From: Streptomyces sp. TP-A0356
GTDB lineage: Bacteria > Actinomycetota > Actinomycetes > Streptomycetales > Streptomycetaceae
Length of the DNA: 64,000 nt
Assembly: GCF_001417775.1 (NCBI RefSeq)
Contig: NZ_BBZJ01000016.1
Coordinates: forward strand, 1 to 64,000
Reading direction: 5' to 3'
A program made the position numbers and the translations under genes. Of the stretch, positions 44,536 to 54,887 are shown piece by piece (position 1 is the stretch's first letter; each line of letters starts with the position of its first letter). The notes beneath the pieces were generated by a model. That model searched no databases. It was not told the DNA's origin and saw nothing but the letters and a program-made list of their open reading frames with translations.

Positions 44536-44685
44536 ATGGCCAGACGAGTGCTGATCGCAGAGGCACTGCTCTTGGGCGGCGTGGCACTGACGGTGCTCGC
44601 CAGGGAGCTGCCCGGACTGGTACGCGAGGTCAGGATCTGGCGGATGGTGGGCGTCAGGCCCGTCGTGTCCAGGCACGCCAGCTGA
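44536..44685 (+). CDS. 49-aa single-pass membrane peptide (DUF6893-like)
   Basis: Reads MARRVLIAEALLLGGVALTV then LARELPGLVREVRIWRMVG, ending RHAS. One hydrophobic helix at about 5-24 is followed by an amphipathic basic helix. AGTAGGGAAA precedes the ATG. It is the last gene of the hydrogenase operon and the only membrane-embedded product in it, so it could tether the cytoplasmic enzyme to the membrane (inference). Confidence 0.65.
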   Translation: MARRVLIAEALLLGGVALTVLARELPGLVREVRIWRMVGVRPVVSRHAS

Positions 44686-44704
44686 GTGTCCCGGCCGGCA
44701 GGTG

Positions 44705-46804
<2,100 letters not shown>

Positions 46805-46991
46805 AACGCACCGCCCTTCCGGCGAGCCTCATGTCCGCTCGACACGGGCCCTCCTCATCTCATGGTCCCTCGCGCAGGCGTCCGACCGCGTCGGTTCACC
46901 GGGCCGGCTCGCAAGTCGGTCCGCCAGGGGCGCGTCAGAGAGGGGCAGGGATGCGGGATGCCGCCGTGCAGCCTTGTGACCGGGGCGTTCG

Positions 46992-47435
46992 TCACGCCGC
47001 CTGCGGGCGGACGATCACGACCGGACAGTTCGCGTGCAGCGCCACATGGTGACTGACGGACCCCAGCAGGGCACGGGCGAAGCCGCCCCTGCCCCGGCCG
47101 CCCACGACCAGGGCCTCGGCTCCCTCGGACGCCCTCAGCAGCACGTCGACGGGGTTGCCGCGCACCACGAGCGGCCTGACCGGGGCGGCGGGCTCGGTAC
47201 CGAGCACCTCCGTCAGTTCCTGGGCCAGCCCCTGCCGGGCCGCCTCCTCGTCGACATCGGCGTCCACGGCCGGACCCGACCAACCGAACATCCCCGGCAG
47301 CTCCCACGCGGCGACCGCGTCCACGGTGCCGCCGACGAGACAGGCCTGGCGGACGGCCCAACGCAGCGCCGCGTACGAGGACGGCGACCCGTCGACACCG
47401 ACCACGACACGCGGCCTCGGGGCATCCCTGTCCAT
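46992..47435 (-). CDS. Universal stress protein, single UspA domain
   Basis: 147 aa. VVVGVDGSPSSYAALRWAVRQA at the start and the ATP-binding signature VVGGRGRGGFARALLGSVSHHV near the C-terminus. Expected to bind ATP and act in stress survival. GAGAGGTGGGA precedes the ATG. The 40-bp repeat array begins 105 bp upstream of its start. Confidence 0.92.
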   Translation of the reverse strand: MDRDAPRPRVVVGVDGSPSSYAALRWAVRQACLVGGTVDAVAAWELPGMFGWSGPAVDADVDEEAARQGLAQELTEVLGTEPAAPVRPLVVRGNPVDVLLRASEGAEALVVGGRGRGGFARALLGSVSHHVALHANCPVVIVRPQAA

Positions 47436-47540
47436 ATGTCGTCCCACCTCTCCCGTGGCCCATCGGCGGCCGCGCCCAAGCTCCCGCCTCCACGCTGCGC
47501 GACTCCGGGGCGGCCCGCCAGGTGAGGACGGCCGAGGGCG

Positions 47541-47940
47541 TGGCGGACGGGGCAGATGCGCGAAGGCAAGGGCCGGGCCTTGGCGGACGTGCCGACGCGC
47601 CGAAGGCAAAGGCCGGGCCTTGGCGGACGTGCCGACGCGCCGAAGGCAAAGGCCGGGCCTTGGCGGACGTGCCGACGCGCCGAAGGCAAAGGCCGGGCCT
47701 TGGCGGACGTGCCGACGCGCCGAAGGCAAAGGCCGGGCCTTGGCGGACGTGCCGACGCGCCGAAGGCAAAGGCCGGGCCTTGGCGGACGTGCCGACGCGC
47801 CGAAGGCAAAGGCCGGGCCTTGGCGGACGTGCCGACGCGCCGAAGGCAAAGGCCGGGCCTTGGCGGACGTGCCGACGCGCCGAAGGCAAAGGCCGGGCCT
47901 TGGCGGACGTGCGGACGCGCCGAAGGCAAGGGCCGGGCCG
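47541..47940. repeat. Tandem array, 10 copies of a 40-bp unit
   Basis: Ten head-to-tail 40-bp units cover exactly 400 bp. Units 2-9 (47581-47900) are identical; unit 1 and unit 10 carry a few substitutions. Each unit contains tggcggacgtgccgacgcgc followed by cgaaggcaaaggccgggcct. Because 40 is not a multiple of 3, each strand reads through all three frames with a 40-codon period and few stops, so long spurious ORFs arise. Within a unit CCTTGGCG and CGCCGAAGG can pair around the central GACGTGCCGAC, giving a row of hairpins. It lies between a universal stress gene and a TetR gene, both on the minus strand. No known repeat family recognised. Confidence 0.95.
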
Positions 47941-48083
47941 GCGTCCGCTCCGCCACAACCGGGCATTCGGCGACGGCTTCGGGCGCACACTCGACGCCGA
48001 CGCCGCCGAGGTGGGCCGACGCCGCGAGGTAGATGGCTTCTACCGGCGGCTGCTCCCGGCCCGCAAGGCCTGAGAGCGCCGCG
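47941..48083 (+). other. Possible C-terminal gene remnant after the repeat array
   Basis: One plus-strand frame leaving the array reads FGDGFGRTLDADAAEVGRRR then EVDGFYRRLLPARKA and stops at 48073. Its codons are G/C3-rich like real genes. It might be the tail of a gene destroyed by repeat expansion, or chance. No family recognised. Confidence 0.3.
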
Positions 48084-48653
48084 TCAGCGCACGCCGGCCG
48101 CGTCCAGGAGGGTGGCGATGGTCGGTGCGACCAGCCGGGCCAGGTTGTCGGCCCGGATCCCGGCACGGGCGCTGGCCCCGTCGAAGACCAGGATCAGCTG
48201 CCGGGCCAGCAGCTCGGGGTCACCGGCTCCGCCCCGTTCGGCCTCCTCGCGGAAGAACGCCTCCAGGCTCTGCTTGACCCGCTGGGCAACCCGGCTCGCG
48301 GGATGCTCCGGGTCCTTCAGTTCGACCTGGACCGCGAGGTAGGGGCAGCCCTGGTACTCCGCCATGCCCGCCTGCGACTCCAGCTGCTCGAAGACATGTG
48401 TGATCCGCTCGCGAGGGGACCGCGCATCGCCCTGCTCGGGCAGGAGCCGGGCGCCGAAGGCGGCGGCACGCCGCTCCAGACTGGCGGCCAGCAGTTCGCC
48501 CTTGCTCTCGAACAGCTGGTACATCGAGCGCTTTGACACCCCGGCGGCCTTGCACAGCGCCTCCACACCGATGCCGACGCCGTCGGCGTAGGAGAGCGTG
48601 GCGGCCACCTCCAGCAGTCGGTCGCGGGAACTGGGCTTCGGGTCCATGGTCAT
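48084..48653 (-). CDS. TetR-family transcriptional regulator
   Basis: 189 aa. HTH at about 10-55: RDRLLEVAATLSYADGVGIG, VEALCKAAGVSKRSMYQLFESKGEL. The C-terminal ligand domain contains YQGCPYLAVQVELKDPEHPASRV and a final LDAAGV helix, like the TetR_C_33/YcdC-like group often next to oxidoreductases. No clear ribosome site; two ATGs (48653, 48647). The neighbouring decayed SDR may have been its target. Confidence 0.85.
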   Translation of the reverse strand: MTMDPKPSSRDRLLEVAATLSYADGVGIGVEALCKAAGVSKRSMYQLFESKGELLAASLERRAAAFGARLLPEQGDARSPRERITHVFEQLESQAGMAEYQGCPYLAVQVELKDPEHPASRVAQRVKQSLEAFFREEAERGGAGDPELLARQLILVFDGASARAGIRADNLARLVAPTIATLLDAAGVR

Positions 48654-48800
48654 GGGGAGAGGCTAACCCCCTTCATCCTCGTAAGAGAACGACCGGTTTC
48701 CGAGGGAGGGATGCGGTGCGGCCCCTTGCTCCCCACGCGGCACCCGGAGGATTGGCACCCTCACGACCCGCCTCCCGTCCTCCTCCACGAGCTGCCCGCG

Positions 48801-49300
48801 CTACTGCGCCAACTGCTGGTACATGGCCGCCACTTCACCGGACAGCGCGTCCTTCACCCAGCGGGTGACGTCGTCACCGAGAACCTCGTACGCACCCGCC
48901 TCGACGCCGTCGAGAGCGGCGGCGACGATGTCCCGAGCGCTGGACTTGGGTGCGTCGATGCCGGACGTCATGTCGGTGTCCACATACGCCATGTGGAGCC
49001 CGGTGACCTGAATACCGCGGGGGCCAGCTCCAGACGCAGACTGTTGATCTGTGACCACACGGATGTCGCCGATCTCCGAGTCGAGGAAGCGCGCGCCGGT
49101 CGAGACGCCCGCGTTGTTGATCAGGACGGTGACGTCCCGGGCTGCTCGGCGACGGCGGCCACCGAGGCCTCGTCGGTGACCTCCAGCGCGAGCGCGACGG
49201 CGTCCGGGTGCGTCACCGTGCGGGGGTCACGGGCCGTGGCGTAGACCTTGCTCGCACCACGCGCGTACAGCTCCTCCACCAGGCACCCTCGTGCGTGGTC
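48801..49300 (-). pseudogene. Decayed short-chain dehydrogenase
   Basis: Pieces of one SDR appear in order but in different frames: VEELYARGASKVYATARDP, ALEVTDEASVAAVAEQ, then DVTVLINNAGVSTGARFLDS, then RGIQVTGLHMAYVDTDM and ARDIVAAALDGVEAGAYEVL. The first ~15 residues with the TGxxxGIG motif are gone, a base is missing near 49138-49142, another frame change occurs near 49040, and the catalytic Ser-Tyr-Lys centre is deleted. Not functional. Confidence 0.75.
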
Positions 49301-49313
49301 AACCACTCACACT
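49300..49313. repeat. 14-bp element shared with the downstream TetR promoter (copy 1)
   Basis: caaccactcacact just upstream (in minus-strand sense) of the SDR remnant. The identical 14-mer lies at 49979-49992 ahead of the TetR gene. It looks like a common operator/promoter element, the SDR having been controlled by the TetR protein. Confidence 0.6.
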
Positions 49314-49402
49314 AGCGCTCCAAGAGAGGGCCGGGCGTCGCTGTCGCGCAGATGCGCGCGACGACGCGGCGCCCCGCCGCCGATCCGGCGCACCGGCCCC
49401 GT

Positions 49403-49969
49403 TCAGTAGTGGGTGATGCCCGCCGACAGGGTCCGCGTCCAGGGAGCGTCCACCTCGTCGGCACCCATCGAGACGATGAGATGACACAGCATGCCCCGGG
49501 CGAAGAAGTCCTGGACCTGCTGCTCACTGCCGCCCGAGGCGCCACGCACGTACTCCACCAGGCGGGCGTAGCCCTGCCGGACGGCCTCACGCACGGCCGG
49601 CTCGGAGACGGCCGCGGCCTGGGCGTGCAGCTGGATCAGCATGAGGTCGTTGTTGCTGATCAGCTTGGCATAGGAGTCACCCATGGCCTCCAGCACCACC
49701 TCGGGAGAGCTCCCCTTCGCCTCGGCGGCCGCCCGTTCCAGACTGGCTCGCACCTGTACGAAGCAGTGCTCGACGACGGCGACGAACAGCAGTTCCTTGT
49801 TGGGGAAGAGCCGGTACACGTACGCCTGGGAGATGCCGGCCGCCTTGGCGACCTCGGTCGTGGTGGTGCCGAAGTAGCCACGGGCGGCGAAGGCGCCGAT
49901 CGCGGTGCGCAGCACCGTTTCGCGACGCTCCTCGGCGGTGGACAACTGGCGGGGGCGTTCCGTCTGCAT
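49403..49969 (-). CDS. TetR-family transcriptional regulator
   Basis: 188 aa starting MQTERPRQLSTAEERRETVL. HTH: AIGAFAARGYFGTTTTEVAK, AAGISQAYVYRLFPNKELLF. C-terminal domain with LISNNDLMLIQLHAQAAAVS and an all-helical tail. Relatives regulate adjacent SDR genes or efflux. A perfect TGCATA-TGAG-TATGCA palindrome overlaps its ATG and probably mediates autoregulation. The start at 50005 would read through this operator and is not favoured. Confidence 0.87.
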   Translation of the reverse strand: MQTERPRQLSTAEERRETVLRTAIGAFAARGYFGTTTTEVAKAAGISQAYVYRLFPNKELLFVAVVEHCFVQVRASLERAAAEAKGSSPEVVLEAMGDSYAKLISNNDLMLIQLHAQAAAVSEPAVREAVRQGYARLVEYVRGASGGSEQQVQDFFARGMLCHLIVSMGADEVDAPWTRTLSAGITHY

Positions 49970-49992
49970 ATGAGTATGCAACCACTCACACT
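49965..49992. promoter_or_regulatory. Palindrome TGCATA-TGAG-TATGCA plus shared 14-mer (copy 2)
   Basis: Perfect 6+6 inverted repeat (49965-49980) overlapping the TetR start codon, directly followed by caaccactcacact (49979-49992). On the minus strand a TTGACG hexamer lies about 20 bp upstream of the element, consistent with a promoter whose downstream part is the operator. Confidence 0.55.
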
Positions 49993-50306
49993 TCGGGTGC
50001 GTCAAGCGCTACGAAGGCCAGTTGTGCCCGGCGGCGAGGGCCTCCCGAGTCCGTGCCGCCGCGGGGCGGGCTGCGGTTGACATTCGTTTCGGGGGTGGGA
50101 GGGTGGAAATGCCAAGGCCGGTGCGGCCATTCGCGCCGTGCAGCGGACGCATACGCTCCGGCCTCTGACCTGGGCAGCACCCGGCAAGCGCCTCGACGCC
50201 CGCCGACCGGAGCTCCGGCCAACCGGACCACTCACGGTCGTGTGCCTGTTCCGCTCGGTCGCGTGCCTGCCTGTTCCCCGTTCAACAGAAAGGCTGGTCA
50301 ACCGCC
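49993..50306. other. Divergent gap TetR / PfpI
   Basis: About 314 bp with no gene. A TTGACA hexamer on the plus strand at 50077-50082 is the only promoter-like element noticed; no matching -10 is clear. Confidence 0.3.
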
Positions 50307-50870
50307 ATGGCACAAGCGTTGCGCGACCGGAAGGTCGCAATCCTGGCCACCGATGGAGTGGAGCGGGTGGAGCTTGAGCAGCCCCGCGGGGCACTCTACG
50401 GGGCCGGCGCCCAGAGCGAGATCCTCTCCATCCACCCCGGTGAGATCCAGGCCCGGCAGTTCGACCTGAACCCCGCGGGTACCTTCCCCGTGGACCGGCT
50501 CGTGGCCGACGCCTCGGCGGAGGACTACGACGCCCTTCTGCTGCCGGGCGGCACCATGAACCCCGACCAGCTCCGTATGAACAAGGACGCCGTCGGGTTC
50601 GTGAAGGCGTTCGTCGCCAGCGGGAAACCGATCGCCGCCATCTGCCACGGCCCGTGGACCCTCGTGGAAGCCGACGCCGTACGCGGACGTCGGCTGACCT
50701 CCTGGCCGAGCATACGCACCGACCTGCGCAACGCGGGAGCCGAAGTGGTCGACGAGGAAGTCGTCGTCGACGGCCAGTTCGTCTCCAGCCGCTCCCCCGC
50801 CGACCTGCCGGCCTTCTGCCGCACCATCATCGAGCAGTTCGCGAAGGCCCCCAGCGAAGCGTCCGGGTAG
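50307..50870 (+). CDS. DJ-1/PfpI family protein
   Basis: 187 aa. Type-1 glutamine-amidotransferase-like fold: KVAILATDGVERVELEQPRG, YDALLLPGGTMNPDQLR, and the nucleophile elbow AAICHGPWTL with the catalytic Cys near 114. Family members are deglycases, chaperones or proteases acting in stress. The ribosome site GAAAGG is some 12 nt upstream. Confidence 0.92.
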   Translation: MAQALRDRKVAILATDGVERVELEQPRGALYGAGAQSEILSIHPGEIQARQFDLNPAGTFPVDRLVADASAEDYDALLLPGGTMNPDQLRMNKDAVGFVKAFVASGKPIAAICHGPWTLVEADAVRGRRLTSWPSIRTDLRNAGAEVVDEEVVVDGQFVSSRSPADLPAFCRTIIEQFAKAPSEASG

Positions 50871-50915
50871 TGGGGCGGCACTCCCGGGGACAGAAGCCGG
50901 TTGCGCAGCCGGAGT

Positions 50916-53009
50916 TCACCCGATGCCCGCGCCGTGGCCATGGGGCTGGGCCCGGGCGATGAGCAGGGCGACGTCGTCCTCGCCGCCGGGCGGCCGGAGG
51001 GCGTCCAGGACGCGGTCGCACGTTTCTCCCAGATCCTGGGCGCGGGTGGCGGTGAGGGCGTCGAGGAGGGTGTTCAGGCGGGCGTCGATGGGCTCGTTCC
51101 GGGTTTCGACCAGACCGTCGGTGTACAGGGCGATCTGGTCGCCGGGGCGGAAGTCGATGGTGGTGGTCTCGAAGGGGGCTCCGCCGACGCCCAGCGGCAC
51201 GCCGGTGGGCAGATCGAGCAGCTCCGCCGACCGGCCGGGCCGCACCAGGGCCGGCGGCAGGTGGCCCGCGAGGCTGATGTGGCACTGGCCACGGTGCGGA
51301 TCGTAGACGCAGTAGACGCAGGTGGCGATGGTCTGCTCGACGTCCTCGGTCAGGTGATCGAGGTGCCGGAGGACCTCTGCGGGGGCGAGGTCCAGATGGG
51401 CGAAGGCGCGGGTGGCGCTGCGGAGCTGGCCCATGGTGGCGGCGGCCCTGATGCCGCTGCCCATGACGTCCCCGACGACCAGGGCGCTCTTGTCCCCGGG
51501 GAGGGGTATGGCGTCGAACCAGTCCCCGCCGATCTCGATGGCGGCGCCGGCGGGCTGGTAGCGGCAGGCGATCTCCAAACCGGGCAGGTGCGACGGGGGC
51601 TCGGGCAGCAGGCTGCGCTGGAGGGTGAGGGCGGTGTTGCGCACGCTCTGGTACCAGCGGGCGTTGTCGATGCACACCGCGGCGCGGGCGGCCAGCTCGC
51701 AGGCGAGGAGCACATCGTCGTGGTTGAAGGGCTTGGGGTTGCTGGTCCGTTTGAGGTCCACGGCGCCCAGGACTTCACCGCGGGCCACGAGCGGTACGGC
51801 CAGGTAGGAGTGCACCCCGGCCGCCGCGAGGAGGGAGGCGGCCTCGTCATCGCGGGCGATGCGCCGCAGATCCCCGGGAGTGGTGTGCGCCACCAGGACG
51901 GGCTCGCGTGAATGCACGCATTGAGTGACCAGGCGGTCGCTGTCGTAGGTCGCCAGTTCCCCGGGCGGGTCGGCCGCGCGGGCCGCGTCCGCGGGGTCCG
52001 CCGCCATGACGGCGGCGACACGGAAGCGGGCTGCGCCCTCGTTCGGTGCCGTCCGGCCGTGGAGGGCGCTGTCGAGTACATGGACGGCGGCCACATCGGC
52101 CAGGTCGGGTACGACGACGTCGGCAAGCTCGCGGGCCGTCTGTGCCACGTCGAGGGTCGTACCGATGGCGGCGGAGGCCCTGGCGATCAGGGCCAGCCGG
52201 TGCCGTGCCTGTGCGGCCTCGAGGGCGGCCTGGTGACGTTCAGTGACGTCGATGACGGAATGGGCCACGCCGAGCACCCGCCCGGCGGAATCCTCCAGCC
52301 GGTAGTACGAGACGGCCCAGGCATGCTCGTGGTCCGGGTCCGCGGCGGTCCGACCGACGACGTGCCGGTCGAAGAGCGGTTCCCCGGTCTCCAGCACATG
52401 ACGCAGCCGCTCCTCGACGGCCTCGGTGTCCATGAAGGTCAGCACCTCGCTGACCCGTCGGCCGATGTGCTCGGCGGCGGGCAGGCCGTGCATGCGCTCC
52501 AGGGCGGGATTCACGGTCAGGTACCGCAGGTCGGGGTCCAGGATGGCCAGCCCGATCGGAGACTGGGACACCAGCCGCGTGGACAGTGCGACATCCCGCT
52601 CGACCTCCTCCACGGTCCCCTGGTCCACGGCGAGGCCCAGGGCGTAGGTGTCACCGCGGTCGTCCAGCAGCCGCATGTTGCGGAACTCCACCATGCGGGT
52701 GCTTCCGCCCTTGTGCCGGATCGGGAAGGCCCCGGCCCAGTCGGCGCCGGATTCCATGACCTCGGCGAACAGCTTGATCACCTCGTCCCAGTGCTCCTCA
52801 TGGACCAGCAGCCGCGCCGCGAACTGGCCCAGCGCCTCCTCAGGGGCGTAGCCGAACAGCTCCTCTGCCTGAGGGCTCCAGAACACCACGCGTCCGTTCG
52901 CGTCCAGCACCACCGCGGCGACGTTCAGCAGATCGAGCAGGCCGCTGGGCGGCGCGGCGGGAGCGGCCACTGGCCGGCCGCCCGGCCCGGAGGAGTCCGC
53001 CGTACCCAT
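50916..53009 (-). CDS. PAS-PAS-GAF-SpoIIE phosphatase
   Basis: 697 aa, soluble. PAS1 about 25-130 (LLNVAAVVLDANGRVVFWSP, EELFGYAPEEALGQ), PAS2 about 145-260 (SQSPIGLAILDPDLRYLTVNP, ALERMHGLPAAEHIGR), GAF about 280-430 (AAAGVHSYLAVPLVARGEVL), SpoIIE/PP2C about 470-690 (IEIGGDWFDAIPLPGD, LVVGDVMGSGIRAAATMGQL, IALYTDGLVETR). No C-terminal HATPase, unlike the protein at 30054. It probably dephosphorylates an anti-sigma-antagonist in response to a PAS/GAF signal. ATG with GGGAG upstream. Confidence 0.9.
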   Translation of the reverse strand: MGTADSSGPGGRPVAAPAAPPSGLLDLLNVAAVVLDANGRVVFWSPQAEELFGYAPEEALGQFAARLLVHEEHWDEVIKLFAEVMESGADWAGAFPIRHKGGSTRMVEFRNMRLLDDRGDTYALGLAVDQGTVEEVERDVALSTRLVSQSPIGLAILDPDLRYLTVNPALERMHGLPAAEHIGRRVSEVLTFMDTEAVEERLRHVLETGEPLFDRHVVGRTAADPDHEHAWAVSYYRLEDSAGRVLGVAHSVIDVTERHQAALEAAQARHRLALIARASAAIGTTLDVAQTARELADVVVPDLADVAAVHVLDSALHGRTAPNEGAARFRVAAVMAADPADAARAADPPGELATYDSDRLVTQCVHSREPVLVAHTTPGDLRRIARDDEAASLLAAAGVHSYLAVPLVARGEVLGAVDLKRTSNPKPFNHDDVLLACELAARAAVCIDNARWYQSVRNTALTLQRSLLPEPPSHLPGLEIACRYQPAGAAIEIGGDWFDAIPLPGDKSALVVGDVMGSGIRAAATMGQLRSATRAFAHLDLAPAEVLRHLDHLTEDVEQTIATCVYCVYDPHRGQCHISLAGHLPPALVRPGRSAELLDLPTGVPLGVGGAPFETTTIDFRPGDQIALYTDGLVETRNEPIDARLNTLLDALTATRAQDLGETCDRVLDALRPPGGEDDVALLIARAQPHGHGAGIG

Positions 53010-53581
53010 GCGCCGTCTCCCTCTCCCGCTCGGTGCCAGCACGTGCCGTGGTGGCGGACGCTCTGCTTCCTTCTTTCATAGTCGTCCAAGGCCGAGGCGG
53101 CACGTCCTGGACGGGCAGGCGGCGCCCCCGGGCGCGCCGGTGGCACGAGTGGACGGCCACGTACCGGCCGTCCTCCGGGTACCCAGGCTCAAGTGCGGGG
53201 AGGTGAACCGGGCCACGACGGGGGCGGCGGCGACCGCGTCGTGGATGTCGCTGCCGTACGCGCCGCGCTCAGGACCCGGGCCCGTACGCGCGCCGGTCGA
53301 CGGTGCCGACGAAACGGCCCCGGCACGTGCCCAAGCCCTCTTCGACGTCGTCGGTGTGCCGGGCGAGCCTCCAGGCATGTGGCTCCCGTACGGCGGCCGG
53401 CGGGCGGCGTCGGCCCCAACACCGGCCCGTGCGCCGCCCCTTGTGCCGACCACCCCCGAGAGCACAGCTGACAGCCCAGCCCGCCGGGCTCATCAGCCTC
53501 GGCGGGGACGACCGCCGGTGGCACCCGAACCGACCCGGCGCAAGGACGCGCTCATGGTGGTACCGCTCTCCCGGCGGCCGC
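53010..53581. other. Gene-free region with a perfect inverted repeat
   Basis: 572 bp between two phosphatase genes on the minus strand. GGACGGCC-N7-GGCCGTCC (53151-53158 with 53166-53173) is a perfect 8+8 inverted repeat about 145 bp upstream of the phosphatase start at 53009. It may be a regulatory site or a terminator for the upstream unit. No supported coding sequence was found on either strand. Confidence 0.45.
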
Positions 53582-54736
53582 TCACGCCCCCGGCCCGGCG
53601 GTCTCCGGATGGACCATGTGGCCGGCGTGCGGTAGGTGGGTGCGGTGGATCGCGACGACGGCCGCGTCGTCGCCGAGAGCCCCGTCGGCGTAGGTCAGCA
53701 GGTCCCGTTGGATGCGGTGGACGAGCGTGTCGGGGCTGCACCTGGTCCACAGGGCGACTCGCTCCTCCAGCGGGTAGAAGGTGTGGTCGCGGTCGCGCGC
53801 CTCCACGATGCCGTCGGTGTAGAGGAGGAGGGTGTCGCCGACCTGGAAGGTGAACGCATACGAGCCGTAGGCGTCCGTCGCCAGTCCGCCGATGCCCAGC
53901 GGAGGCGCCGGGTGCGCATTCGCGACCTTCAACACCTCACCATGCCGGATCAGCAGGGGCGGTGGGTGCCCGCAGTGGGTCACCTGGGCCATGGGGGCGT
54001 GGTCGGGGATCTCCAGCATCAGCGCGGTGACGAAGTGCTCCTGCGCCTCCTCGTCGCTTTCGGGGATCTGGGTGTGGTAGCGGCAGACGCTGCGGTCCAG
54101 GGCTTGGGCGAGGGCGGGCAGCGTGGCGTGGTGGTGGGCGGCCTCCTGGAACGCGCCCAGCAGCGTGGCGGCCTCCCCGATCGCGCCCAGCCCCTTCCCC
54201 CTGACATCGGCGATGATCACACGCGTACCGCTGCCGATGCGGGCGACCGCGTACAGGTCACCGCCGATACATGCCTCCTTCTCCGCGGCCAGGTACGTGG
54301 ATGCGATGTGCAGGGGACCCAGGCGGTGGGGCAGCGGGCGCAGCAGGGCGCGCTGCGCGGCTTCGGAGACCGACCGCACCTGGGCCAGCTCCTCCGTGCG
54401 CCGGTCACGTATGAGGCAGACGAACATGACGAAGACGGAGAGGATCGTCAGCGCCACGAGCTGCGCGATGTGGTTCGTGGTGGACAGACCGCCGTGCAGC
54501 ACCGCGATGGCGAGCTGCGCTCCCACCGCCAGTGCCCCGATCAGTCCGGTCAGCCGGGCGCCGCCGAACGAGGCGGTGATGGCGGGCGCTATGACGAGCA
54601 GGGGGCCGAGGTGGACGTATGTCGGCGAGTGGATGTCCACCAGGGTGATCACCAGGATCAGCCCGACGGGTATCGCCACCAGAGCATGACTCGAGCGCCA
54701 TGGCTGCCGGAATCGGGCAGGCTGCCCCACGTGCAT
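53582..54736 (-). CDS. Membrane SpoIIE-type phosphatase
   Basis: 384 aa. Three to four membrane helices in the first 120 residues (HALVAIPVGLILVITLVDI, LLVIAPAITASFGGARLTGL, LVALTILSVFVMFVCLI). The PP2C/SpoIIE domain spans about 150-375 (CIGGDLYAVARIGSGTRVII, ADVRGKGLGAIGEAATLLG, LLLYTDGIVEARDRDHTFYP). There is no other sensor domain. The third SpoIIE phosphatase of the window. Start chosen at MHVGQPARF; GTG at 54751 is an alternative. Confidence 0.88.
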   Translation of the reverse strand: MHVGQPARFRQPWRSSHALVAIPVGLILVITLVDIHSPTYVHLGPLLVIAPAITASFGGARLTGLIGALAVGAQLAIAVLHGGLSTTNHIAQLVALTILSVFVMFVCLIRDRRTEELAQVRSVSEAAQRALLRPLPHRLGPLHIASTYLAAEKEACIGGDLYAVARIGSGTRVIIADVRGKGLGAIGEAATLLGAFQEAAHHHATLPALAQALDRSVCRYHTQIPESDEEAQEHFVTALMLEIPDHAPMAQVTHCGHPPPLLIRHGEVLKVANAHPAPPLGIGGLATDAYGSYAFTFQVGDTLLLYTDGIVEARDRDHTFYPLEERVALWTRCSPDTLVHRIQRDLLTYADGALGDDAAVVAIHRTHLPHAGHMVHPETAGPGA

Positions 54737-54887
54737 GTCTCCAATGTGCACCCATCCGCCGGAAACCGGGCGTCCGCCCGCAGAACGCGGGGGCAGGGGC
54801 GGATGCCTTTCGGGGAGGGGCGTGCGAGAGACCATTCAGAGGTGGTCTTCCGGTCCAAGGGCTGGTCAAGCTGGTTCAAGGGGCGGT

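Noticed and set aside
47541..47940. CRISPR array
   Set aside because: The units are directly contiguous and identical; there are no unique spacers and no cas genes.
46992..48073. Long repetitive frames on both strands through the 40-bp array
   Set aside because: They arise because the unit has few stops in any frame; peptides are Arg/Pro/Ala-rich shadows with no start site of their own. The array is annotated as a repeat, not as a repeat protein.
53010..53581. Possible small genes between the two phosphatases
   Set aside because: Several short frames exist on both strands but none combines a start site, codon bias and a recognisable sequence.
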